Source of the DNA: Azolla pinnata
Taxonomy: Eukaryota; Streptophyta; Polypodiopsida; Salviniales; Salviniaceae
Length of the DNA: 61,542 bases
Assembly (NCBI GenBank): GCA_037176905.1
Contig: JBBBWG010029865.1
Location: 1 to 61,542 of the forward strand
Direction of reading: 5' to 3'
In this document: positions 37,816-48,900 of the stretch, one piece after another
How the letters are laid out: each line of letters starts with the position of its first letter
How positions within the stretch are numbered: position 1 is the first letter of the stretch
Position numbers and translations under genes: made by a program
The notes under the pieces: model-generated
What the model was told of the DNA's origin: nothing
What the model saw: the letters and a program-made list of their open reading frames with translations, nothing else
Databases searched by the model: none

Positions 37816-38390
37816 GATTAGGGTTTTTGAGCTTTGTGGCCTACGTCATCATCGTGTCGAATTTTAGGGTTTTGTGTTTTGTGGGTATGTTATCATCGTG
37901 CCGAATTTTAGGGTTTTGCGCTTTGTGGGTATGTCATCATCGTGTCGATTAAGGTGTTTTGCGCTTGGTGGTCATATTGAGCATGACGTCGATTAGGGTT
38001 TTTGGGCTTTGGAGCTATGTCATCATCGTGCCGATTAGGGTTTTGAGCTTTGTGTTCTTCATATTGATCATGACATCGATTAGGGTTTTGAGCTTTGTGG
38101 CTACGTCATCATCATGCCGATTAGGGCTTGGTGGTCATATCGATCATGATGTCAATTAGGGTTTTGAGCTTTGTGGCTATGTCATCATCATGCCGATTAG
38201 GGCTTCGTGGTCATATCGATCATGATGTCGATCATGACGTCGGTTAGGGTTTTGAGTTTTGTGTTCATATTAATCATGAAGTCGATTAGGGCTTTGAGCT
38301 TTGTGGCCATGTCATCATGGTGTCGATTAGGGTTTCATGCTTGGTGGTCATATTGATCATGATGTCGATTAGGGTTTGCGACGACTAGGG
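37816..38390 (+). repeat. Telobox-bearing minisatellite, about 13-14 units of 35-47 bp
   Basis: Most units begin GATTAGGGTTTT or GATTAGGGCTT and continue with GAGCTTTGTGG. Two unit types are visible. One ends CATCATCGTGCC; the other ends TCATATTGATCATGATGTC. From about 37946 onward they largely alternate, giving an 80-bp-scale dimer. Nearly every unit carries TAGGGTTT or a one-base variant. Confidence 0.9.
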
Positions 38391-38529
38391 TATGAAATGC
38401 ACAAAAATATACGACCGAATCGGGAAAGGGGGCACATCCGTGGTTTTCCATTTATAGTTAGGTAATTAGCAGAACTTCCAGCGCCCGGGGACAAAGCGCT
38501 CCGTGTGTGAACACGCTCTTACGAATCGG

Positions 38530-38700
38530 AAGATTTCGTATGTGTGCATATGTTAGGTGGAGGATCATGCAAAATGTGTGCATGTGTGCGCACCTACGGA
38601 CGCAAAGACGGTATAGTAAAAAATACAACAACATGCATACACGCATACGCATACACACACGCACACATACAGATGCATATACATACATGTATGAATGAAT
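38530..38700. repeat. Short alternating tract with TG-to-CA strand switch
   Basis: From 38535 to about 38590 the top strand is TG-rich (GTATGTGTGCATATG, ATGTGTGCATGTGTGCG). From about 38625 to 38695 it is CA-rich (ACATGCATACACGCATACGC and onward). This repeats in miniature the arrangement seen at 12252-13595. Confidence 0.75.
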
Positions 38701-38707
38701 GAATGAA

Positions 38708-38890
38708 ATGGATGAATGAATCTACAATGCTTACGATGAATGCGTGGATGAATGAATGGATCTACAATGCTTGCGATGGATGCATGGATGAATGATTCAT
38801 ATCTACAATGCTTGCGATGAATGCGTGGATGAATCAATGGATCTACAATGCTTGCTTGCGATGAATGCGTGGATGAATGAATGAATCTAC
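38708..38890 (+). repeat. Four-copy tandem repeat, period about 45 bp
   Basis: Units contain GGATGAATGAATGGATCTAC, AATGCTTGCGATGAATGCG and variants. GAATGAAT runs lie at both ends. Confidence 0.88.
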
Positions 38891-39129
38891 ATAGGGAAAT
38901 GGTCTGGATTCATAGCCGAATCAGCGATTCAACACGATCGAGCTTACAATCGACATGCATGTCGCGATGGATGCTCAGCCTTCCACTCGGTGTCCGCGCG
39001 GAAACAGCACATTATTTTGTATACATGCATAACCACTATAGCATATCATCTCATGTGCTTTTGCAGGCATACATGCATGGCATGTCCATCCGCCGCATGG
39101 CACATATAAAGACATACGCGTATGGAGAA

Positions 39130-39225
39130 CCGACATGCATCACATGCATGCAGGCATACACATTCATAGTGCATACATACACATTCATAGTGCATACACA
39201 CAATACACATACATTTGGGGTAGGA
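39130..39225 (+). repeat. CA-rich alternating repeat with 21-bp duplication
   Basis: CATACACATTCATAGTGCAT occurs at about 39164 and 39184, flanked by CATGCATG and ACACAATACACATAC words. Confidence 0.8.
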
Positions 39226-39368
39226 AGAATGTGTGCACACATGTTGGAGGTGATTGTAACGCTCCCCAAATGCGCCCGAATTCGCTGCTAATCGCGCAAC
39301 ACGAATCGGGGGGGGGGGGCAACAAACCGCCAAAGTTGGGCACACATCTCCATCTTCGGCGGCGGAAG

Positions 39369-39370
39369 GA

Positions 39371-39400
<30 letters not shown>
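39369..39400 (+). repeat. (GAAA)n microsatellite
   Basis: A pure AAGAAAGA run about 60 bp downstream of a run of ten or more G (39308-39319). Confidence 0.9.
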
Positions 39401-39401
<1 letters not shown>

Positions 39402-39540
39402 CAGACGAAGATTCGGGCGCGCTATCGAGGGAATAGAAAATCACATGGAACAGAAACGGGAGTGTGCGACGCCACTAAGGGAAATCCTCTCCACTACAAA
39501 GGAAGAAGAGCCATGGATCATCCATACACATAACAAGCAA

Positions 39541-39640
39541 TGCATGCATACATACATACATACATACATACATACATACATACATACATACACACATGCA
39601 TGCAGATACACATGCATACATACACACACACACACATTGA
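39541..39640 (+). repeat. (CATA)n microsatellite upstream of the DUF599 gene
   Basis: A run of CATA units from 39545 to about 39591, followed by CACATGCATGCAGATAC and a second short CATA/CA run. The top strand is CA-rich. Confidence 0.92.
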
Positions 39641-39717
39641 TTGTGTAGCTTTACAACAATGGAGTCTCTTATATAGATAGATAGAGAAGAAGCAATTGCT
39701 TACACAGCTCACTCTCT

Positions 39718-39852
39718 TCTTCTTCCTTCTTCTTTCTTCTTTCTTCTTTCTTCTTTCTTCTTCTTGCTTCTTCTAGTGGCACCCATTTGCATATAGTTTC
39801 CTTGCTGTCTCTCTTCTCTCCCAATCAAAGGCTTGTCTGGGAAGAGCTCCTG

Positions 39853-39891
<39 letters not shown>

Positions 39892-40110
39892 GGCTTCAAG
39901 CATCGGTGGGTCGATCGATCGGCCGATCCATCCATCCATCCATCCATCTGTGAACCATAATCAATCGTTCGATCAATCATTGAGTCGTCGATTCAATCCA
40001 TCCATCGACCCATCGATCGATCGATCGATCATCGAGTCATCGATGCAATCCATCCATCCATCGACCCATTGATCAATCAATCAATCAATCATTCAATCAT
40101 CAAGTCATCG
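39718..40110 (+). repeat. Cluster of simple repeats in the DUF599 upstream region
   Basis: TTCTTTC units at 39718-39775, CAT triplets at 39856-39888, and interleaved CGAT, CCAT and CAAT tetranucleotide runs at 39908-40130. No coding region is seen. Confidence 0.85.
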
Positions 40111-40268
40111 ATCCAATCCAATCCAATCCAATCCATCGTCGAGGCATTGAATCGTCGATTCCATCCGTCGATGATCCGATCATTCATTCCGTAGCTGCGC
40201 GAAAGACCCCGCCCCCGGCTCATTCCGAAACACATCATCAGGCATTGGAGGAAGCTGGTTAGCGATCG

Positions 40269-43011
40269 ATGATGGGTTGGCGCCCATCGGACATCGTCGA
40301 CGCGGTCCTCGCGCCCGCGTCCATCGCCCTCCTCGTCGCCTACCACGCCTTCCTCTGCTACAAGGTTCGCACGTCTCCGCTCTGCACCATCATGGGCATC
40401 AACCGCAAAGCTCGGCGCCTTTGGGTCTACGACATGGTCATCGTACGTATACGAAATCCTCGCTCTTGTTTTCTTTCTTCTTTAACCTTCTTCAATCCTC
40501 CATTGTTCTAGTTTCGTCGTCGATGCGCATTGCCGCGGGGCAATCCCCACGGGAACGACGGAATCGATGAATTAGAATCGGCGCGTGTGCTAGCTAGCTT
40601 CGCTCTCTTAATCTCCTCCTCGTCGCATGCTCGCATTTAGGGTTTTGGGGCTTAGGGTTCGACGAGTTTTACACACCCACACACATATATATAGCCCTAG
40701 TGTGGGTAGGTGATGGTGTTTTACGGTTTGCATGCACCGACTCCTGCTTCCAAAGCAAGCAAGCCACCGCATTAGTTAAGATGTATTTTGTCGATAATCG
40801 GATCAATCAGATCCCACTTCTCGCGGACAATCCGATCGATTAGGTCGGATTATCTCACCCACTTAATTGTATAGCATATTATTCTTCTTCTTATAGCCGA
40901 TTAGGTTCGTCCGAAGCTTCCAGGGTGTGTCGCAAACTGAAACGAAAAGCGCCGTTTGCAAAAAAAATGTTGCACAAATCTAGTGCATACATAGATTCTT
41001 GCGTAACGTGTGGGGTAGAGCACGTTAAGGGGGACAAACCAATCTCTCACCTACCGACTAAAAAACGTGTCGGTTTCCAGCACATTGAGGTTGAGCCTTG
41101 ATACAAAACAAGGATCTCCCCCGAGGGTGCGAACAATGTGAATTCCACCCACAAATTTTGATGTAACATGGAGCAATCACAAAGACAATAGACAAATGGA
41201 AAGAAACACAAGCAAATCACACACACAAGCACACATCTGGAGACATAATATGATAATTATTAATTGACAAGATGCATGTATTTAACTAAGCATACCTACC
41301 ATACTGATGATAGCAACCCAACTTCCAGCTTCCAACTTCCAATCCCACAACACAGACACCTTGAGACTCAATATGGTTATTATTAATTGACAAGATGCAT
41401 GCATTTAACTAACTAAGCATACCTATCATACTGATGATACAAACCCAAACTTCCAGCTTCCAATCCCACACACACCCACACTCAGACATCTTGAGACTTA
41501 ATATGATGATTATTAAGTGACAAGATGCATGTATTTAACTAACTAAGCATACCTACCATGTAACTGATGACACAAACCCAACTCCCAACTTCCAAATTTC
41601 CAATCCTAGGCACACACACACACATATAACATCTTGAGACTCAAGATGATTTTCTAATTGACAAGATGCATGTATACTAACTTCCAATCCCACACTCAAG
41701 ACATCTTGAGACTCAACATGATTATTACTGATTGACAAGATGCATGTATTTAACTAACTAAGCGTACCTACCATGTAACTGATGACACAAACCCAACTCC
41801 CTAACTTCCAAACTTCCAAATCCTAGGCACACACACACACACCATAACAACATCTTGAGACTCAATATGATTTTCTAATTGACAAGATGCATGCATACTA
41901 ACAGATTATTACTAATTGCCAAGATGCATGTATTTAACTAACTAAGCATACCTACCATAGACTTAATATGATTATTATTAATTGACAAGATGCATGAGTT
42001 TAACTAACTAAGCAAACCTACCAAGTAACTGATGACACAAACCCAACTCCCAAACTTCCAAACTTCCAAATCCTAGGCACACACACACCATAACAACATC
42101 TTGAGACTCAACATGATTTTGTAATTGACAAGATGCATGCATACTAACTAACTAAGCATACCTACCAAACTGATGATACTCCCCAACTGATTCCCCAACT
42201 CCCAATCAAACCAAACCAAACCAAACCAAACCAAACCAAACCGAATCAAACCAAACCAAACCAAACCAACCAAACAATTGAACAGGAGAACCACAAGAAG
42301 AACGTGCTGGCGGTGCAGACGCTGCGCAACAGCATCATGGAGTCGACGCTGATGGCGACGACGGCGGTGCTGCTCACGGCGGGGCTCGCGACGTTCTTCA
42401 CGTACGCGGGGACGCTGCGCGAGCTGCCTTCGGAGGCCGCGGGCCGGTCGGCGCAGCCCGTGGCGGGCACCGTCAAGTCGTTCGCGGTGCTCGCGTGCTT
42501 CATGGCCTCGTTCGTGTGCCACACGCAGTCGATCCGCTTCATCAACCACGTCAACTACATGGTCAATGTGCCCATGTCGATCTCCTCCACCAATTCTGCC
42601 AATATTGGCAACAGCAATTGTGATAGCAATGGCAATGGCAATAGCAATTGTAATAGCAATGGCAATGGCAATGGCAATAGCAATGGCAATGGCAACAATG
42701 GCAACTACTTCCTTACCGCGGATTATGTCGCCGACCTCCTCGAGCGCGGCACCATTCTCTACTCGCTCGGCTCCCGCTCCTTCTACCTCGCCTTCCCCCT
42801 CCTCCTCTGGGTCTTCGGCTCCGTCCCCATGTTCATCTCCTCTCTCCTTCTCCTCCATGCCCTCTACTCCTCCGACTTCGTCTCCACCAGCAGCAGCTCC
42901 CTCATCAAGCCGCCGCCGCCGCCGCCCCCTCATGCCCTTGACCAGCTCAAGCAGCAGCAGCAGCAGCTCCATCGCCACGACCACGACCTCGCCGCCGCGT
43001 TGCATGTCTGA
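40269..43011 (+). CDS. DUF599-family membrane protein of unknown function
   Basis: Two exons, 40269-40442 and 42286-43011, encode 299 aa. Family-like blocks are LALLVAYHAFLCY-type first helix, the MGINRKARRLWV segment after it, KKNVLAVQTLRNSIMESTLM across the splice, a TTAVLLTAGLATFF helix, VKSFAVLACFMASFVCHTQS, the RFINHVNYMVN block, YFLTADYVADLLERG and a final FPLLLWVFGSVPMFISSLLL helix. About four membrane helices are expected. The DUF599 family is widespread in plants without an assigned biochemical role. Residues 161-198 are an Asn-Gly-Ser run encoded by AATGGC-like hexamers, placed between HVNYMVN and YFLTAD where I would expect a short linker. The tail is Pro- and Gln-rich. The second codon is also ATG (40272), so either could start. 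Confidence 0.9.
41230..42185 (+). repeat. Irregular intronic minisatellite, nine partial units
   Basis: The block GACAAGATGCATG (one copy with GCC) occurs at 41266, 41389, 41519, 41660, 41734, 41881, 41918, 41984 and 42127. Most are followed by TTTAACTAACTAAGCATACC, then CTGATGA, CAACTTCC, a CA run and ATCTTGAGACTCAA. Spacing of 37-147 bp reflects full units mixed with deleted ones. Confidence 0.9.
42208..42270 (+). repeat. (CCAAA)n microsatellite next to the DUF599 acceptor
   Basis: A pentanucleotide run broken once by CCGAATCAAA. It ends about 15 bases before the acceptor AG at 42284-42285. Confidence 0.93.
42592..42705 (+). repeat. Coding hexanucleotide repeat (Asn-Gly-Ser run) in the DUF599 gene
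   Basis: GGCAAT and AGCAAT hexamers stay in frame over 38 codons (residues 161-198). The run gives Asn at alternate positions with Gly or Ser between. Confidence 0.93.
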
Positions 43012-45975
43012 TCGCCGATCTCGATCCCCCAGCTGACCACTTTCGTGCATAGTACCGAATCGGATCGACAAAAGAAAACAGGCCCCGATTCGGGGGGGGG
43101 ATAGCTGCTTGGAAGCGCCTCCGATCCGATCCCGGTGTTTGTTGCGATGATAGGCGAATCAAGGGCAATCCATCTTCCGACTCGCGACAACTTTGCCTAG
43201 CTTGGCACTAGCTGCTCACAGATTGATAGATAGATAGATAGATTAGTTAGATTCTCTGCATGAATATTGTCAAACTCAGGCTGCAAGTTCCCTTACATGT
43301 AATACGTACTGCTTTTCTCACCCTTCTTGTACAATCTGTTTGAGGGCGCTTGCAAAGCTCGCCCCCCCTTTTTTTGCATTGATCACGTGCAATGAGCTTT
43401 CGACTTCCTCTCCGGCCTCTCAATGTCGACCAGCTGAATCATCGCTGCTGCGATCCGGAATTAATCCCTGATGCCCGAATGCTTTCGCTGCAAACAAGAT
43501 GTTTCATAATATGTTGCACTCCAAGTTGGGCCCATTAGTGCTCACATAATTTCCCTTTGTTATCAATGATCTAATTTGCATTAGTGTCTATTAATATATT
43601 GCCCAAAAAGACTATAGAAGAGTTACTGATTGCAAGTAGTCTGCGAGCTGGAGCACAATACGAGCATATATACAGTGAACACATGCGATTCGCACAAACT
43701 ACTTGAAAGAGTTACGTCTAAGTCAACCACTACATCACAAGCTGCTTGAAGTTGTTGTAATGCAATTGAACCTCAGAGAGCTTACTACTAACAAAGATTG
43801 TGAGAACCTATTAAAGAAACAAATTGGGGCTCTATCACATCGGGGACGGAAAGACCGATGCAGCTCAGTAAACATCCATCAAACATTGTTACAACATTCT
43901 AATCCCTATACGTCAGCTTTTGCTCACATTCCTCATTCAAGAATAGAAGTCCACATTAATTGCCTATTTGGTGTGTTTCACATAGTACTTGGTTTAATTT
44001 CTTTGTGCCAATTTTTGGTAACTGCCTCTTTCAGAGCCTTTGGATTCCCTTGGCAAACATCAGTACTTTCACCTTGATGTCGAATGGTGCAGCTATAAGT
44101 TGCATGCATGCACACATATGTTGTCAAGCTTCATATCTCAACACATATTATATTGAATGACTTGAAGTGGGTTCAATTGATTTTGGCAATGTTGCCCTTG
44201 GGATATTATCTGATATGAAATTCTAAGGCTTGCGAAGGATAGTTGAGTATTACGCCTAGTACAACCGATTTCATGAGACTAGTATGAAAATTTTCCAATT
44301 GTCATTAACCAAGAAATGATAAATAATTGGACTCATGGCAAACATATGGACTCCATCCTCAATTCAGGTCCAATAGAAAGAAGGGAACGACTCTATTTCT
44401 AATAAGCGTAAACAAAGAAAGATGCTTCTAATCATAAGGTGATCTTGTACTGAAAGTGAAAAGAGGCTTAACCCAATGGCAGGTTCGAATATGAAAAATA
44501 AAGACAAGAAGAAATCGATTCGCAGATATGCTGAAAGTTTATGACAAGAATATTTTTACTCGTTAAGGCATTAAAGGGCTAGCCATTTTATAGTTCCTTC
44601 CATATGAACCCTAATGGAAAGAGACCGGACCAAGATTAACTTTTTGCATCCTCAGATTAGATTTATAGAAAGGATATGAAAAGGTGCACCTCTGAGAAAT
44701 TTTCCTTCGGTTGTAGAATATGAAGGATGCCTACTTTACTGCATCCCAATTCTTGATAAAACAGTTCTTGTCATTTTAGTCCTCTTTAAAGTTTCCCAAT
44801 CTATTTGATCAATTATCAGCACAGTTTCATAAAGAAAAGATAGGAGATTTATACCTTTGGTGCTGTTTAGATCATCGACAATACCACGGTTTCACCATTT
44901 CACTACAAGTTCATCTCATGAAATTGTAAATATCCATCCGTGTATAGCAAACATTTAATCAACCATAAGAATATTTCTCAAAGGAATGGGAAGAATTAAA
45001 AAATCCTGAACCCTAAGACAGATTAACTGGCTCCTCATCGCGACAAGCTTGAGAAGTCCTTACAGCTACCATGATGCATACATGAATATAATATATTTTG
45101 ACATTTGTTTAGAGCAAACCATGAACTTGAGCATGTTATGACCAATCTCTTTATTTCAACCTGTCCATACACAAGACACTCTTTGTATCACTGTTTAGCG
45201 GCATTTTACGATAGAGCAATGATTTAAAATATTTACTTATGAGCCCGCATTCCATACCTCAAAGGTTCACAAAGAGATGGTCAGGAAAACAAGCTACACA
45301 AGCAAAGTAGCAATTTCATTCATAATACAGCATCAGTAATCCCAAGGGCTCATGTACCAAAAAATAATAATACAAACTCTTTTTATTCCTGAGGCTGTTC
45401 CTCTTCAAGGATTCATGCTCTGTCTGATCTTTTTAGACATTATACTCCAAAAGCCCTACAAACATTTTTAGCTATAGTGTAAAACTGCAAATAAATACAG
45501 ACGTTCATGAACGTGTATCATTTTTTTACTTCTTTTCCAAGGCTTCCAAAATACTCACTATTATTACTTCAAAACTATCAGATACAACTAGATAAAACCA
45601 AACATCTAGGCTTACATTTTGTACTTCATCTCCGAGATTGGATTTCCAAAAGAATCCGATTGTGAATTTGCTCAAACTGTTAAAAACCATTAAAAGGATA
45701 TGTGGGTATCTAACTGAAATTATACACCCGAAGCATCGTCTTTCAGTAAGGTGATCTGTGATCTGGCAAAGGGATGAAGAAAACCACGATGGTATACAGG
45801 TGAAATTTTACACCCGAACTACTTCCTGCTCAGCGGATATAAAAATATTATGATTGAAGGAATAGGATATCATTACAACGCAATATTACCGTATGTGGAA
45901 GGCGGATGTATATCCCGATTCCCAACATCATTAGCCAGCAGAATATCCAAGATGTTCAAAGTAACGTACCACATT
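43012..45975. other. Convergent intergenic region between DUF599 and gamma-tubulin genes
   Basis: Holds the 3' UTRs of both genes, a GATA run at 43223-43243, and about 2.5 kb of AT-rich sequence with short unrelated open frames. The 124-residue frame at 43703-44077 shows no domain, and I do not call it. Confidence 0.65.
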
Positions 45976-48900
45976 TTATGCTACTATACTCGTGTCTAAT
46001 GTTCCTTCCCCAGACAATCTTTTGGTAGAGTCCTGTACAGAAGACGTATTACATAAAACCACCAAATTTGCATAAACACTAGAAAAGGAACTCTTGAAAG
46101 GGATGCCAACCTCCATGCCCCACTTGATGTAATCCGCTGATTCACAAGCTTTGTACTCATCCACCAGGCTTTGCACTATCTCTCTTGATTCATCAAACTC
46201 TGTTAGATCATTATCCTACAATATACAGCGTTGCTGATGTTCAACACATCCTAAAAAAGAAGTTTATTGGGGACTGGCCCAGTTCGCAAAATATATACAT
46301 AATCCGTTATGTATATGAGCTTGCAGGAATGGGAAGAAACAGATACAAACAAAATCAGCATGAACCAGACCACAAATTCAAAAATACAGCACGTCAGCCA
46401 AATCATCTCTAGTGTCAAGGCAATATCATTTAAAAGAACATTAACCAAAGACATCACTTTGGACTATTCATGCACTAATCAAGCTTCACATTCACATTCA
46501 ATCCATACATTCAAACTTCCAGCCTTTGACCTAATTAGGTTCGCATGTTATAATTAGGTATCTTTGAAGTTCTCGTCTTCAAGCTTTCTTAAATTGAACT
46601 ACTCAACTACTGTGAGAAAACTATGCAAAACTCCTCCAAATACCTTAAAAATTTATATGCAACGATACAATTCCTCACAGGAAAAGTTGCCAATCAAAGC
46701 AGCAGCTTTAGATCGCAATATCAAATTTACTTATGAGTAAATTTCAATTCTCATTACCCATTATGACGCCCTAAATTATTGGCTGATCCAAAGGTGCTAG
46801 GCTGTAATTGTTCGACTATAAGACATATCCACATACTAAAACCCGAAAGGGTCAGAAAACAAGGACTAGTCAAATATCCCATGTAAGCCAAAGAAAATGC
46901 ACATAAAGCATTGACAAATACACTTACCGCAAACATTGGGAATTTCCTATAGTTATCCAGAAAAGCTTGTTTCTTCCTCAGCTTTTCATATTGACTTAAA
47001 CATTTACTGAAGAGGTGCCGAATACTTGTATGGCTTGCCAGCATGAGACCACTCACCTGAAAATAAAGTCAATGAATGAGTTTGATCACAATGTAAATAC
47101 GAATCTTTTGACAATTAAGGCAGCCATAATATCTATCCACAGCAGAGAATAAACTGTCCATTTGAAGGCATATACTAACCCTATGCGCTGTCTGAACATA
47201 AGGTGACTTCCTTGAAAGAGCAACCTGCAAATATTAAAATCACCAGTGCTTCATCAACATAGGCTTCTTCAAAGAAAAAGTGCACAAAAGAAGCATTGTA
47301 TGTAATCCTTGGCTTTATTCTAGTACAGCTAAACAATGATCAACGTCATCACAAATGATTTCAGCCATTCAAGAAACAAACTCTCTAGAGGATATGTACA
47401 GATGCAGAAATAAGTGATAAGCTGAATTTGGTCATGAAACCACAATGAAGGGGTGCTTTATAAGAAAAGTTAGTTCCCCAAATGCTCCAGCTTAATCCCA
47501 AATGAAAAATAAAGAGAGAGATAGAACAAAAAGTTTCATAGGTGAGGGTTGACTGGGACATGTGGAGAATGGCAATGCATTGAGGTTTTGCAGAAATAAA
47601 GAAATCATAACAAAATAAAGATATATATGCATTGAAAAACACTACCTGAATACTGGCTGGTCCCCACTCAATGAAAGTAGCTAGTTTCCTCTCCCGTATT
47701 CTTTGAAGGCTTTTATGGACCTTCAAAAATAATACAAAAACATTATACCTAAGGACACAACACATGTACCTGGTTAACTTTTATCTGCCGCAGAAAAACA
47801 AACCTGTGTAGGATCAACCTCGCCCTGTATAATATTTAGAATAGAAATGTATTTTGCTTGGCTTGCTTCTTTTGTACGGGCATAAGATGAGACCATGATA
47901 TTTTTGGCCTGTAAAGAGCATGGATGTCATGAGTTCATCACCCATGAAAACCAAGAAGAAATAGAAAATCGATGCAATAGCTTACTTGTAAAAGTCTTCT
48001 CATCACATCCAACACTGTCGTTTTCCTTATTGCATTAGCCTGCACCAGGAAGAAATGAAGCAACACATCAAGCTCACGCATTGAGAAACCAATTGTACAA
48101 GGTCAGAATAATTCTTCGTGTTTTTCATGTATATCAATTCAAACGATGGTTATCTATACTTTTGCTATTGATAAGCACATGACAATCATAATATGTGAAT
48201 GACAAACCTGGCGCTCCACCGTCAAAGGTGTATACCCAGTCATTAAGAAATGACATCTAGGTGTAGGTATGAGTGAAGCCACCAATCCCACAAGATCATT
48301 ATTCATATATCCTGGGTAACGAAGTGTGGTTGTACTGGCTGACATTACTGTAGAAACCAAGGAATTAGTCTGTGCAAATGTTGGATTTGCTATGTGAAGA
48401 CGATCAACTGCAATTCTATTCAATGCAGTGTTATCCAAGACAACCACACAATCTGCATTCAACGTTAATCTCTTGAGTGTCAGAAGAGAATTGTATGGTT
48501 GAACAACGACATCGCTAGTTTCCATCTGGTTTGGGAATACACTATATGTTTGCACAAGTTTTTTACTATAGCGATCATTCAAGGCTTCAAGTAAATAGGA
48601 TCCCATGCCTGTTGCACAACAGAAGAACCAGTGTAAGAGAACTTGAGATGTCGGCTAGAAAACGTCAAATAAGAATACAATTTTAAAATGAACCTCTTAC
48701 CAGACCCTGTTCCACCAGCTATGGAGTGGCAAAGAACAAACCCTTCAAGGCTGTCACTTCCATCAGCTTCCCTATCAATCATGTCCATAATATCCTCTTC
48801 GACTTGTTCTCCCTGCAATAAGTAGAAAAATAAAGGTCAAAATGAAGTACAATTTTCATTGGGAGTTTCTTTCTTAGTAAAATCTTAGATACTGTCCCAT

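Larger units (their letters stand above)
40443..42285 (+). other. Intron 1 of the DUF599 gene, largely repeats
   Basis: Donor GTACGTAT at 40443; acceptor AACAG ending at 42285. The first part carries a telobox pair near 40637. The last 1 kb is an irregular minisatellite, and the final 75 bases are CCAAA repeats. No pyrimidine-rich stretch precedes the acceptor. The intron joins two exons in phase 0, and the family match runs straight across the join. Confidence 0.8.

Noticed and set aside
37816-38390. Regular repeats considered as a CRISPR-like array
   Set aside because: Units vary throughout and are not identical repeats separated by unique spacers. The setting is a plant nuclear genome, so this is a minisatellite.
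43703-44077. 124-residue open frame in the DUF599 to gamma-tubulin interval
   Set aside because: AT-rich, with no motif or homologue that I recognise, and no exon-like neighbours continue it.
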